NCBI RefSeq assembly: GCF_038050375.1
Contig: NZ_CP150886.1
Span: forward strand, 3,265,318-3,329,317
Direction: 5' to 3'
Source: Okeanomitos corallinicola TIOX110
Lineage (GTDB): Bacteria; Cyanobacteriota; Cyanobacteriia; Cyanobacteriales; Nostocaceae
Length of the DNA: 64,000 nucleotides
Below are positions 12,601 through 20,117 of the stretch, in pieces. The translations under genes and the position numbers were made by a program. Within the stretch, counting starts at the first letter, position 1. The number at the start of each line of letters is the position of its first letter. The notes under the pieces were generated by a model. The model made no database searches. It saw only the letters and a list, made by a program, of their open reading frames with translations, and was not told the origin of the DNA.

Positions 12601-14404
12601 TGAAGCATCACTACTCAAACATCCAAAAATTCAGGAAGCGGTTGTTGTTGTTAGCAAAGATAGTGATTTTGATCAACGTTTAGTAGCTTATATTGTCCCT
12701 ACTACCAAAGAAGAAAATACAAACTCAAATGAATTGGTAGAATTGTGGTCAGACCTTTTTAATACTAACTATTCTCAGCAAACAAATCCCACCGATGATC
12801 CAACTTTAAATATAGTTGGTTGGAATGATAGCTACACCGGAGAACCTATTTCTCCGACAGCAATGCAAGAATGGCGGGATACAACAATTGCTAAAATTCT
12901 GGAACTTACACCCAAAAAAGTTTGGGAAATTGGTTGTGGTTCAGGAATGTTATTGTTTAAGGTTGCTCCCCATTGTCAACATTATTTAGGTACAGATTTT
13001 TCACCGGAAGCATTACAGTACATTGAACAATATCTAGAACCACAAGCTCTCAAAAATAAAGTTAGTTTAAAAGTTGGCGCAGCTAACCAGTTTACAGATA
13101 TTGAAACCAATGTTTATGATTTGGTAATTATCAATTCTGTAATTCAATATTTCCCATCTTTAGATTACTTAATAGAGGTAATAGAAGGGACAATTAAAAC
13201 AGTCAGTCATCAAGGAAAAATATTTCTTGGTGATGTGCGAAATTTGCATTTATTAGAGGCTTTTCATACAGCTTCTGAATTTTATCGCTCTGCTGATGAA
13301 TTATCAATTCAGGAATTACGCCAAAACGTTCAAACAAGCATTCGCACCGAAGAAGAACTACTCATTGATCCTGATTTCTTTTTCGCTATCCAACAAAAGT
13401 TTCCACGTATCACTCATGTAGAAATTCAACTGAAACGGGGTAACAATCATACAGAAATGAGTCGTTTTCGTTATGATGTGGTCTTATATTTAGATCAAGC
13501 AGAAGCTAATTTTATAGAACCTGAATGTTTAAACTGGCAAGAACAACAGTTAAATCTAGAAACCATTGAGGAAATTTTAACTACTCAAAAACCGGATTTA
13601 TTAAACATTAAAAATATTCCCAATGCGCGGTTAAGTTTGGAAATGGCGCTGTTAGATAAAATTTCTCAAAGCGATGGAACTATTGCAGATTTAAAAACAG
13701 CAATTTTTCAACTTGAATTAGGAATAGAACCAGAAACATTCTGCACCTTAATGGGAGATTTACCCTATAAAGTGTTTATTCAATATAGTTCACTAAATTT
13801 GGCTAATTATGATGTGATTTTCCAAAGGAATATTCCTGGAAGAAAGCAAATACCCAGATTTAATCAAAGGGAAAATTGGCGATTTAAACCTTGGCAAGAT
13901 TACGCTAATCAACCATTACAATATCGTACTAATCAAGTTGATCCAGCTTTGTTAACAGAATGGCGAGATTTTATAGGTAAAACTCTACCTGATTATATGA
14001 TTCCTAGCCATTTTATGGTGATAGAAAAACTACCACTGACACCAAATGGAAAAATAGATCGTCAAGCTTTACCTGCACCAGATCAAATTGTTGATATAAA
14101 AAATATTGAATTACCTGTCACGGAAACAGAAAAATCACTAGCTCAACTTTGGATAAAACTGCTCAAATATGAAATTATATCTCGAACAGATAACTTTTTT
14201 AATTTGGGAGGACATTCTTTATTAGCAACCCAATTATGTTATCGTATCCGTGATCAATTCAAAATAGATATCCCACTTCGTCAAGTATTTGAGTTTCCAA
14301 TTCTCAGTGAATTGGCGAATTATATAGATAGTTGTATTTGGGTTAATTCCAATACATCAGAAATAGAACCTTTAAGTTCAGATGAGGAGGAAATTGAACT
14401 ATGA
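6692..14404 (+). CDS. aptC: Two-module NRPS C-A-PCP-C-A-NMT-PCP (aptC)
   Basis: A 2570-aa synthetase with two modules. Module 1: condensation domain (YHIIADG near residue 172; the first His of HHxxxDG is Tyr but the catalytic second His is kept), adenylation domain (YTSGSTGKPKG near 654), carrier protein (ELGGNS near 1032). Module 2: condensation domain (HHIISDG near 1228), adenylation domain (YTSGSTGKPKG near 1714), an N-methyltransferase set between the A-domain subregions (WEIGCGSGML near 2078), carrier protein (NLGGHS near 2503). Pocket codes by eye are D-L-G-F-T-G-C-V-I-K for module 1, resembling the homotyrosine/homophenylalanine code, and D-A-W-T-V-A-A-V-C-K for module 2, essentially the classic Phe code. 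The domain order matches AptC, but a Phe-type code in the N-methylating module differs from the Ala-type code expected for the common N-MeAla anabaenopeptins. Both A domains carry the same inserted mini-repeat. Confidence 0.9.
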   Translation: MSDILKRLENLSPEKRELVLQKLKQQQKSPALKPISREQPIPLSFAQQRLWFLDQLEGDNYVYNIPFFWKIDGYLNINSLEKAIKEIIQRHEILRTSFSVINESPTQIIHLQSQLKIQVLDWKQLTASEQLNQAQKLAKEELQQPFNLSKSPLIRVKLLQLTEQSQLLFLVIYHIIADGWSMDIFRRELFNLYTDFCAEKSSSLPELSLQYADFAHWQRQYLQGDILQKQINYWQQQLAEVSPLLELPTDHPRPSVQSFRGRSEFLQIDRDLTQKLKHLSQESGTTMFMTLLTVFALLLSRYSGKEDIVIGSAIANRNRREIEPLIGFFVNTLALRTNLQGNPTFKELLQRVKQVTLDAYDHQDLPFEKLVDELGLERSLAYHPLFQVAFGLQTGTQEKLEIPGLTLTRFEWENTTTLFDLSLIFRETPQGLIGEWEYATDLFDQETIQRMLGHFEVLIKTIIDQPNQKINNISLLIEKEIQQLQIWNQTQTKYPQNKTLVDLFTEQVNKNPNNLAVVFESQSLTYQQLNEKSNQLANYLIENYQIQADTLIGISVERSLEMIIGVLGILKAGAAYVPIDPNYPQERIKFMLADSGISVLLTQSFLLDKLPLLDNSIEVFCLDDSSRKDAKTQRKTQSEIRKNEIKPNNLAYVIYTSGSTGKPKGVMIEHQAIVNLALAWTETFKIQNHSRLLQFGSFSFDLSIGEISTALVSGACLYLGNKETLLPGHSLVDFLTKHKITHSFLSPSALSVLPKVSFPDLKCITVGGEVCSDELVSQWGKGRNFYNCYGPTESTVIAALYLCQPNDKKPAIGKPISNTHIYILDANNQLLPPGIPGELCIAGAGLARGYLNRPQITAEKFIDIELFGKTERIYKTGDLAKWNYDGNLEYLGRIDDLIKLRGFRIEIGEIESLLLQHHLVKEAVVVLSTNNGNSKLLAYITELEKSANLATEVKEYLKNRLPNYMIPSQIMVLETLPLTANGKLDRRALPTPNIDIADNLEIPVTPTEEILASLWQGLLKIKSVGRSDNFFELGGNSLLATQLVTRIRDSLSVDLPVRKVFEQSILSELAREIEKATQSVNLLPLLPQPENEPKALSFAQSRLWFLAQLEGQGTSSTYNMPVAFHLDGNLNVEVLKQSLTYLLQRHSSLRTYFPALEGEPQVVVRNIEEIEVLEIVDLQKFDPQTQAETVQKLADIHAQTPFDLNIDCLFRAKLLQLSQTKNILLMNMHHIISDGWSMGVFKREWEQAYAAYAAGATPNLAPLPIQYSDFADWQRNWLQGEILKTHEDYWQKQLGDAPRLLELPTDYPRPAQQSYQGKREEYFLSQELTQQLKHLSQEQGVSLFMTLFTAFSILLSRYSRQEDLCVGSGIANRTHSYTEKLIGFFVNTLVLRSKIQSEKTFIDLLQQTRQTCLDAYAHQDIPFEYLVEKLQPERSLSYNPLCQVMIVVQNMEGAGKNVSLTGLEIQQLEQNYPFAKFDLTLYLFEKNEQLYCMWEYATDLFADSTIKRMAAHFEVLLTAIIQNPQQLIYQLPLITTTEIKQLQTWNQTYNNYLQNQTLVDLFAQQVTQKTNNLAVVFESQSLTYQQLNEKSNQLADYLIENYQIQPDTLIGISVERSLEMIIGVLGILKAGGAYVPIDPNYPQERIKFMLEDAGISVLLTQSFLLDKLPLNDLDNSIEVFCLDDSSRQDAKTQRKKQTEIRKNEIKPNNLAYVIYTSGSTGKPKGVMIEHRGIVNLTLAVNQVLQIQHQSRLLQFASFSFDASIWEIATTLVAGACLYLAQKETLLPSQDLINFLTEHKISHLTLPPSVLSLLPPANLPDLQVLVTAGETCPTELVNQWAKGRHFFNAYGPTESTVCASIFLCQPNDKKPPIGKPISNLHIYILDANNQLLPPGIPGELCIAGAGLARGYLNRPEITAEKFIDIELFGKTERIYKTGDLAKWNHDGDLEYLGRIDHQVKLRGFRIELSEIEASLLKHPKIQEAVVVVSKDSDFDQRLVAYIVPTTKEENTNSNELVELWSDLFNTNYSQQTNPTDDPTLNIVGWNDSYTGEPISPTAMQEWRDTTIAKILELTPKKVWEIGCGSGMLLFKVAPHCQHYLGTDFSPEALQYIEQYLEPQALKNKVSLKVGAANQFTDIETNVYDLVIINSVIQYFPSLDYLIEVIEGTIKTVSHQGKIFLGDVRNLHLLEAFHTASEFYRSADELSIQELRQNVQTSIRTEEELLIDPDFFFAIQQKFPRITHVEIQLKRGNNHTEMSRFRYDVVLYLDQAEANFIEPECLNWQEQQLNLETIEEILTTQKPDLLNIKNIPNARLSLEMALLDKISQSDGTIADLKTAIFQLELGIEPETFCTLMGDLPYKVFIQYSSLNLANYDVIFQRNIPGRKQIPRFNQRENWRFKPWQDYANQPLQYRTNQVDPALLTEWRDFIGKTLPDYMIPSHFMVIEKLPLTPNGKIDRQALPAPDQIVDIKNIELPVTETEKSLAQLWIKLLKYEIISRTDNFFNLGGHSLLATQLCYRIRDQFKIDIPLRQVFEFPILSELANYIDSCIWVNSNTSEIEPLSSDEEEIEL
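8568..8593. repeat. In-frame CGCAAAGA mini-repeat in aptC A domain 1
   Basis: Tandem GCAAAGAC units are embedded in the coding sequence and give a short polar stretch (SRKDAKTQRK) just before the YTSGSTG core. The same element lies at the equivalent position in two other A domains (11748 and 16480) but not in those of aptA or aptB. Confidence 0.7.
11748..11773. repeat. In-frame CGCAAAGA mini-repeat in aptC A domain 2
   Basis: The counterpart of the repeat at 8568, with one variant unit (GCCAAGAC). It encodes SRQDAKTQRKK in the linker before the A-domain core. The shared position implies that insertion came before duplication of the A domains. Confidence 0.7.
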
Positions 14405-14450
14405 CTAAGCTGTTACGCACCTAAATTGGATAATCCTAAAATGGTTAAAT

Positions 14451-14476
14451 CCTGTGGGGTGGGCATCTTGCCCGCC
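14451..14476. repeat. GTGGGGTGGGCATCTTGCCC-type dispersed repeat upstream of aptD
   Basis: This GC-rich, partly palindromic string (GGGCATCTTGCCCGCC core) stands out from its AT-rich surroundings and matches a repeat I know from many cyanobacterial intergenic regions. It contains a GTG at 14454 in frame with aptD, which makes the gene look 18 codons longer than it probably is. Confidence 0.6.
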
Positions 14477-14507
14477 AGACTTATACAAATTAAATGCACA
14501 ACAGCTT

Positions 14508-17500
14508 ATGACTCAAAATCAACAAGTAATTTCTTTAATACAGCGTTTACAAAATCTAGGTTGTCGCATTTGGGCAGAAGATGATAAATTACGAATTCGT
14601 ACTAGCAAAAACGCTCTGTCTGCTGAACTAAAACAGGAACTTCAAAACAATAAAGCAGAGATTCTGGCTTTTTTAAAAACTGCTAAAACTCAAGCTCTTA
14701 CTACAGAAGAAATTCCGGTTTTAAGTGCTGATGCTCCTAAACCACTTTCTTTTGCTCAACAACGGCTGTGGATATTATCACAACTCCAGGGAGCATCAAC
14801 TACTTATAATATGCCGATGGCTTTACAATTAGATGGAGACTTAAATATTGATGCTCTACATTCTAGTTTTGCCTATTTATTAAATCGTCATGAATGTTTG
14901 AGGATGTATTTTCCTACAGTTGATGGGGATCCCAAAATTGCTATTTATAAGTTAACAGAAATTGAAGTTTTAAATATCAAAAATGTTCATATTCAAATCA
15001 ATATTCAAAATTTAATTGATACTCATGGACAAGAATTATTTGATTTAAATACTGGCCCATTGTTTACAGCCAAATTATTGCAAATTAGCGATCGCCAATT
15101 TACATTACTGATGAATATGCACCACATTATCAGTGATGGTTGGTCAATGGGTGTTTTTATGCGGGAATTATGGCAAGCTTACACCGCTTTTAACCAAGGT
15201 CAAACCCCAAATTTGCCTCCTTTACCTATTCAATATAGTGACTATGCAGCTTGGCAGCGTAACTGGTTACAAGGAGAAGTTTTAGACCGACAAATTAATT
15301 ATTGGCAAAATCAACTTAATGATGCTCCTCCTTTATTAGAATTACCTACAGATTATCCTCGTCCCGCAGAACAAAGTTATCATGGCGATCGCTATACATT
15401 TTCTCTCTCATCAGAATTAAGCACATCTGTAAAAACTTTTAGTCAACAACAAGGTGTCAGTCTCTATATGACTTTGTTGGCAACTTTAAGTATTTTACTG
15501 GCTCGTTATAGTCGTCAAAATGATTTGTGTATTGGTTCTCCCATTGCTAACCGCACCCATGCTCAAACTGAAGGATTAATTGGCTTTTTTGTTAATACTT
15601 TGGTAATGCGAAATCAAATCAATTGGCAACAAAGTTTTATTGATTTATTACAACAAACTCGTCAAACTTGTTTAGATGCTTATGCCCATCAAGATATTCC
15701 TTTTGAAGTTTTGGTAGAAAAGTTACAACCAGAAAGGAGTATGAGTTATAACCCTTTATTTCAGGTCATGTTTGCACTGGAAAATAACGAAAGTCCAGAG
15801 GTAAATTTACCAGGATTAAAGATGGAAATATTGGGAGTTAAGGGTGCAATATCCAAGTTTGATTTATCACTCTTGGTAATGGAAGAAAATAACCAATTAA
15901 CCTGTTCTTGGGAATATGCCACAGACTTATTTGCCAGGGTGACAATTCAAAATATAGCTGAACAATTTGCAGTTCTACTCCAAGGAATTCTTGATAATTC
16001 TAATCAACCAATTTATACTTTTCCTTTGATGACAGCAACTCAACTATTACAGTTACAACGCTGGAATCAAACTCAAACCGAATATCCTCAAAACAAAACT
16101 TTAGTTGATTTATTTGCACAACAAGTAGAAAAACATCCTAATAATTTAGCTGTAGTTTTTGAATCCCAAAGTTTAACTTATCAACAATTAAATGAAAAAT
16201 CAAATCAATTAGCTAATTATTTAATTGATAATTATCAAATTCAAGCAGATACATTAATTGGTATTTCTGTTGAACGTTCTTTAGAAATGATTATTGGTGT
16301 CCTTGGTATTCTTAAAGCTGGTGCTGCTTATGTACCAATTGACCCTAATTATCCCCAAGAACGGATTAATTTTATGTTAGCAGATTCGGGGATATCGGTA
16401 TTATTAACTCAAAGTTTTTTATTAGATAAATTACCGTTATTAGATAATTCTATTGAGGTTTTTTGTTTGGATGATAGCTCACGCAAAGACGCAAAGACGC
16501 AAAGGGAAACAAGGAAAAATCAAGTTAAACTTAATAATTTAGCTTATGTTATTTATACTTCTGGTTCGACAGGAAAACCTAAAGGGGTAATGATTGAGCA
16601 TCAAGCAATTGTTAATTTAGCTTTAGCTTGGACTGAAACATTTAAAATACAAAATCACAGTCGTTTACTTCAGTTTGGTTCTTTTAGTTTTGATTTATCT
16701 ATTGGTGAAATTAGTACGGCTTTAGTTTCTGGTGCTTGTTTATATTTAGGAACTAAAGAAACTTTATTACCAGGTCACAGTTTAGTTGAGTTTTTAACTA
16801 CACATAAAATTACCCATAGTTTTTTATCTCCTTCAGCTTTATCTGTTTTACCAAAGGTCAGTTTTCCTGATTTAAAGTGTATTACTGTAGGTGGTGAAGT
16901 TTGTAGTAATGAATTAGTTAGCAAATGGGGAACAGAACAAAGTTTATATAACTGCTATGGACCAACAGAATCTACAGTTATTGCTGCATTATACCTTTGT
17001 CAACCTAATGATAAAAAACCTGCCATTGGTAAACCAATTTCCAATACTCATATCTATATTTTAGATGCCAATAATCAACTTTTACCCCCAGGAATACCAG
17101 GAGAATTATGTATTGCTGGTGCAGGTTTAGCTAGAGGTTATCTCAATCGTCCTGAAATTACAGCAGAGAAATTTATTACAGTTGAATTATTTGGTAAAAC
17201 TGAGAGAATTTATAAAACTGGTGATTTAGCAAAATGGAATCATGAGGGTAATTTAGAATATTTAGGACGTATTGACGATCTGATAAAATTAAGAGGTTTT
17301 AGGATTGAAATAGGAGAAATTGAAGCAGTTTTATTGCAACATCATTTAGTTCAAGAAGTAATTGTTACTTTACATAAAACTGATAACAATCAGAGTTTAA
17401 TTGCTTATGTAATAGGAAATAATCATAATTTATCTACAGACTTTAAAAATAACCTCAAAAATTATCTCAAATCTCGCTTACCAGATTACATGATTCCGGC

Positions 17501-18689
17501 GCAAATTATTCTCTTAAAACAGTTACCTTTAACACCAAATGGGAAAATTGATCGGAAAAATTTACCGACTCCTAATATTAGATTGGCAAGTTTATATACA
17601 GCACCAGGTAACGAAATAGAACAAAAATTAGCGCAATTATGGTCTGCGGTTCTAGAACAGGAAAGAATAGGAATTTATGATAATTTCTTTGATTTAGGTG
17701 GTCATTCTTTATTAGCGGTAAAATTAATTAATCTGATTCAACAGGAGTTTAGCAAAAAACTTTCTTTGGGTAGTTTATTTCAAAATCCTACTATTTCTCA
17801 ATTAGCAGAACAAATTAATAATAATGAATCTACTATATCTGAAAATTCTCATCCTGATTTACTAACACTTCAACCCCAAGGAAATGCAACCCCTATATTT
17901 TGTCTTCCTGGTGCAAATGCACATGGTTTCTATTTTCAAGACTTAGCTTTTAATTTAGGAGAACATCCAGTTTATAGCTTAGAAACTCCTGGAAGAGATG
18001 GAATGAGTGCAATTCCCAATTCAGTAGAAAATCATGCCAGTCAATTAATTGAAGTATTACATCAACAGCAAACGAAGAGTCCATACATACTTGTCGGATA
18101 TTCTTCCGGTTGTGCGGTTGCTTTGGAAATGGCTTACCAATTAGAACAGCAAGGGGAAAAAGTCGGTTTACTTGCTATTTTAGATGCTGGTTTAGTTTCT
18201 CATCCACAATATTTAATTGATAGGCAAGAAATTGATTGGATTTGGCAATTACTCCAAAGAATTGAAGCCTTAAAAGGTGTTAATTTAGGTTTAAAATATG
18301 CTGATTTAGCTGCTCAAATTGATGATCAATCTCGTTGGGATTTAGCCGCTGAATTTTTATATAAACATCAAGTTTTACCAGAACATTCTAGTCTTTCTTT
18401 GCTGAAAATTAATATGCAAGTCATGAAAAATTTAACCCAAAATTACGCCAATTATCAACCTAAGTATCAAATTTCTGCGCCAATAGTGTTATTTCGTGCT
18501 GAGGAAAATCATGAAATTGTTTTACAAGAACTCCGAGCTATTTCCAATTATGATTTACCGGATTGGGGATGGCAAGCCTATACTCAAAAACCGATCCAGG
18601 TGATATCAGTACCAGGAAACCACGGACGAATGCTTTATGAACCAAATATCAAAATTTTATCCACACAATTAATGATGATGATTTCTTAA
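14508..18689 (+). CDS. aptD: Terminal NRPS module TubC_N-C-A-PCP-TE (aptD)
   Basis: The final synthetase, 1393 aa from ATG 14508. The frame is open back to a GTG at 14454, but those 18 codons lie in a dispersed repeat, so I prefer the ATG followed by VISLIQRLQNLGCRIW. Residues about 5-60 look like a TubC-type N-terminal docking domain. Next come a condensation domain (HHIISDG near 203), an adenylation domain (YTSGSTGKPKG near 683; pocket D-L-G-F-T-G-C-V-I-K, like module 1 of aptC), a carrier protein (DLGGHS near 1062) and a type I thioesterase (GYSSG near 1197, GNHGRM near the end as the likely catalytic His). The thioesterase should release the peptide by cyclising onto the Lys side chain. 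The A domain is almost identical in DNA to that of aptC module 1, so position 6 is predicted as Hty/Hph rather than the common Phe. Confidence 0.88.
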   Translation: MTQNQQVISLIQRLQNLGCRIWAEDDKLRIRTSKNALSAELKQELQNNKAEILAFLKTAKTQALTTEEIPVLSADAPKPLSFAQQRLWILSQLQGASTTYNMPMALQLDGDLNIDALHSSFAYLLNRHECLRMYFPTVDGDPKIAIYKLTEIEVLNIKNVHIQINIQNLIDTHGQELFDLNTGPLFTAKLLQISDRQFTLLMNMHHIISDGWSMGVFMRELWQAYTAFNQGQTPNLPPLPIQYSDYAAWQRNWLQGEVLDRQINYWQNQLNDAPPLLELPTDYPRPAEQSYHGDRYTFSLSSELSTSVKTFSQQQGVSLYMTLLATLSILLARYSRQNDLCIGSPIANRTHAQTEGLIGFFVNTLVMRNQINWQQSFIDLLQQTRQTCLDAYAHQDIPFEVLVEKLQPERSMSYNPLFQVMFALENNESPEVNLPGLKMEILGVKGAISKFDLSLLVMEENNQLTCSWEYATDLFARVTIQNIAEQFAVLLQGILDNSNQPIYTFPLMTATQLLQLQRWNQTQTEYPQNKTLVDLFAQQVEKHPNNLAVVFESQSLTYQQLNEKSNQLANYLIDNYQIQADTLIGISVERSLEMIIGVLGILKAGAAYVPIDPNYPQERINFMLADSGISVLLTQSFLLDKLPLLDNSIEVFCLDDSSRKDAKTQRETRKNQVKLNNLAYVIYTSGSTGKPKGVMIEHQAIVNLALAWTETFKIQNHSRLLQFGSFSFDLSIGEISTALVSGACLYLGTKETLLPGHSLVEFLTTHKITHSFLSPSALSVLPKVSFPDLKCITVGGEVCSNELVSKWGTEQSLYNCYGPTESTVIAALYLCQPNDKKPAIGKPISNTHIYILDANNQLLPPGIPGELCIAGAGLARGYLNRPEITAEKFITVELFGKTERIYKTGDLAKWNHEGNLEYLGRIDDLIKLRGFRIEIGEIEAVLLQHHLVQEVIVTLHKTDNNQSLIAYVIGNNHNLSTDFKNNLKNYLKSRLPDYMIPAQIILLKQLPLTPNGKIDRKNLPTPNIRLASLYTAPGNEIEQKLAQLWSAVLEQERIGIYDNFFDLGGHSLLAVKLINLIQQEFSKKLSLGSLFQNPTISQLAEQINNNESTISENSHPDLLTLQPQGNATPIFCLPGANAHGFYFQDLAFNLGEHPVYSLETPGRDGMSAIPNSVENHASQLIEVLHQQQTKSPYILVGYSSGCAVALEMAYQLEQQGEKVGLLAILDAGLVSHPQYLIDRQEIDWIWQLLQRIEALKGVNLGLKYADLAAQIDDQSRWDLAAEFLYKHQVLPEHSSLSLLKINMQVMKNLTQNYANYQPKYQISAPIVLFRAEENHEIVLQELRAISNYDLPDWGWQAYTQKPIQVISVPGNHGRMLYEPNIKILSTQLMMMIS
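16480..16505. repeat. In-frame CGCAAAGA mini-repeat in aptD A domain
   Basis: The third copy of the inserted mini-repeat, encoding SRKDAKTQRE before the YTSGSTG core. It sits inside a block that is nearly identical to 8160-9420 in aptC. Confidence 0.7.
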
Positions 18690-18723
18690 TCTATTAAAAC
18701 CTACATTCCGCACTTGAATTTAA

Positions 18724-18747
18724 AATCTTGAATCTTGAATCTTGAAT
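18724..18747. repeat. AATCTTG heptamer tandem repeat
   Basis: Three and a half copies of AATCTTG lie between the aptD stop and the hphA-like gene, followed by a T7 tract. This is a typical short tandemly repeated repetitive sequence of heterocystous cyanobacteria. No protein is encoded. Confidence 0.7.
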
Positions 18748-18793
18748 TTTGATTTTTTTGAACTTTCTTTAAACCTGCAAATGGGATCAAACA

Positions 18794-19972
18794 ATGCAAA
18801 CTCTACCAATTAAAATTTCTGATACAACTCTACGGGATGGAGAACAACAAGTAGGCCTTTTTTTCTCCTATCCAACTAAACACAAATTAGCTCATTTAAT
18901 TGCTCAAACCGGTGTCCATGAATTGTGTATCATGCCTTGTGTGTGTGAACAAGAAGCAGAGTTAGTCAAATCCTTAGTATCAGCAGGATTGGATAGTATA
19001 GTTACTGCTGATACAATGATGGGCAAAAATTACATTGATCACGCTAAGGAATGCGGAGTTAAGCGGATTGTTCTCTTCCATGCTGTTTCTGATCGTTTGC
19101 TGTTTTTGCGAAATCCTCAAGTCCGCTTGATGAGTGAATATGAAGGTAAAACCATTGATGATGATATTCCACCGCAGATCATTAATAAAGTTCGTCAAGA
19201 TGCTATTAATTTGATTGTGGAAAATTTGCATTATGCAACAAAAGTCGCTGGATTAAAAGTTGGTTTTGCCGCTGAAGATGCTTCTAGAGCAGATTTTGAT
19301 TTTTTAGTAGAATGTATTCGTTCATTTAGTCCTTATATTGAACATTTTCTACTATGTGATACTGTGGGGATTCTAAATCCAGAAAAGAGTTATATCTGGA
19401 TTAATGATTTGCTTCAATCTACTACAGGAGTAGAGTTTGGGTTACATTATCACAATGATATGGGATTGGCATTGGAAAATACTCTCCAGTCTCTCATAGC
19501 CGGAGCAAATTTAGTATCAGGAACTTTTTGTGGAATTGGGGAAAGAGCGGGAAATGTTGCTATTGAGCAGGTTTTAAATGGTTTAAAAATCCGTTTTGGT
19601 ATTGAAGTTGAAGGAATAAATTATGATGCTCTTGCTGATGTGACAAATTATATTGAAAAATTAGGAGTTCGTCCCGCACCTCCTTATTCTCAAACAGCAC
19701 AAAGTCATCAATCAGGTATTCATGTTAATTCTTTGTTTCGTGATCCTCAGAGTTACGCTATATTCCCTCATAACGATATAAATATCGTCTTTGGTAAATG
19801 GAGTGGAGTTAGTAACTTTCAATATCTCTTTGAAAAGCAATTACACAATCCTCAACCCAGAACCAAGTACGAGAAAATGCGGACTATTATCAAATCACTA
19901 GCAACTGAACAAGAGCGATATTTTACAGCTAACGAAGTTTTAGAATTCTGGAAAGATGGTATCTTTGAGTAG
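18794..19972 (+). CDS. hphA: Isopropylmalate/homocitrate synthase-like enzyme for homo-aromatic amino acids (hphA/aptE)
   Basis: A 392-aa member of the DRE-TIM metallolyase family. The N-terminus has SDTTLRDGEQQ (DRE motif) and the barrel carries LHYHNDMGLALE, with the metal-binding HxH pair. It lacks the C-terminal leucine regulatory domain of LeuA. In anabaenopeptin and related clusters such a protein (HphA, AptE) condenses an aryl-pyruvate with acetyl-CoA as the first step to homotyrosine or homophenylalanine. Its place directly after the NRPS genes, two of whose A domains have a Hty/Hph-type pocket, supports that role. The partner isomerase (hphCD) and dehydrogenase (hphB) are not in the window; they may lie elsewhere or be supplied by LeuCD/LeuB. 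Homocitrate or isopropylmalate synthesis remain possible alternatives on sequence alone. Confidence 0.75.
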   Translation: MQTLPIKISDTTLRDGEQQVGLFFSYPTKHKLAHLIAQTGVHELCIMPCVCEQEAELVKSLVSAGLDSIVTADTMMGKNYIDHAKECGVKRIVLFHAVSDRLLFLRNPQVRLMSEYEGKTIDDDIPPQIINKVRQDAINLIVENLHYATKVAGLKVGFAAEDASRADFDFLVECIRSFSPYIEHFLLCDTVGILNPEKSYIWINDLLQSTTGVEFGLHYHNDMGLALENTLQSLIAGANLVSGTFCGIGERAGNVAIEQVLNGLKIRFGIEVEGINYDALADVTNYIEKLGVRPAPPYSQTAQSHQSGIHVNSLFRDPQSYAIFPHNDINIVFGKWSGVSNFQYLFEKQLHNPQPRTKYEKMRTIIKSLATEQERYFTANEVLEFWKDGIFE

Positions 19973-20117
19973 TTGCTGTGGAAATCCACAGATCGAAATT
20001 TAAAATATTTACAGCCTCAGAGTTAAACTATGGGTGAATCATCGTTCAACTTTTTAATCCTGGGTATTCAACTTTGACAGTTTATCAGTACAAAAATTAT
20101 CAACATTTTTTCAACAA

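Noticed and set aside
14454-14507. GTG start of aptD at 14454
   Set aside because: It falls in a dispersed GC-rich repeat and adds 18 residues unlike an NRPS docking domain; ATG 14508 fits better.
19973-20117. Possible microviridin precursor upstream of the transporter
   Set aside because: Short frames here lack the leader motif and the TxKxPSD core; the ATG at about 20030 runs only about 14 codons.
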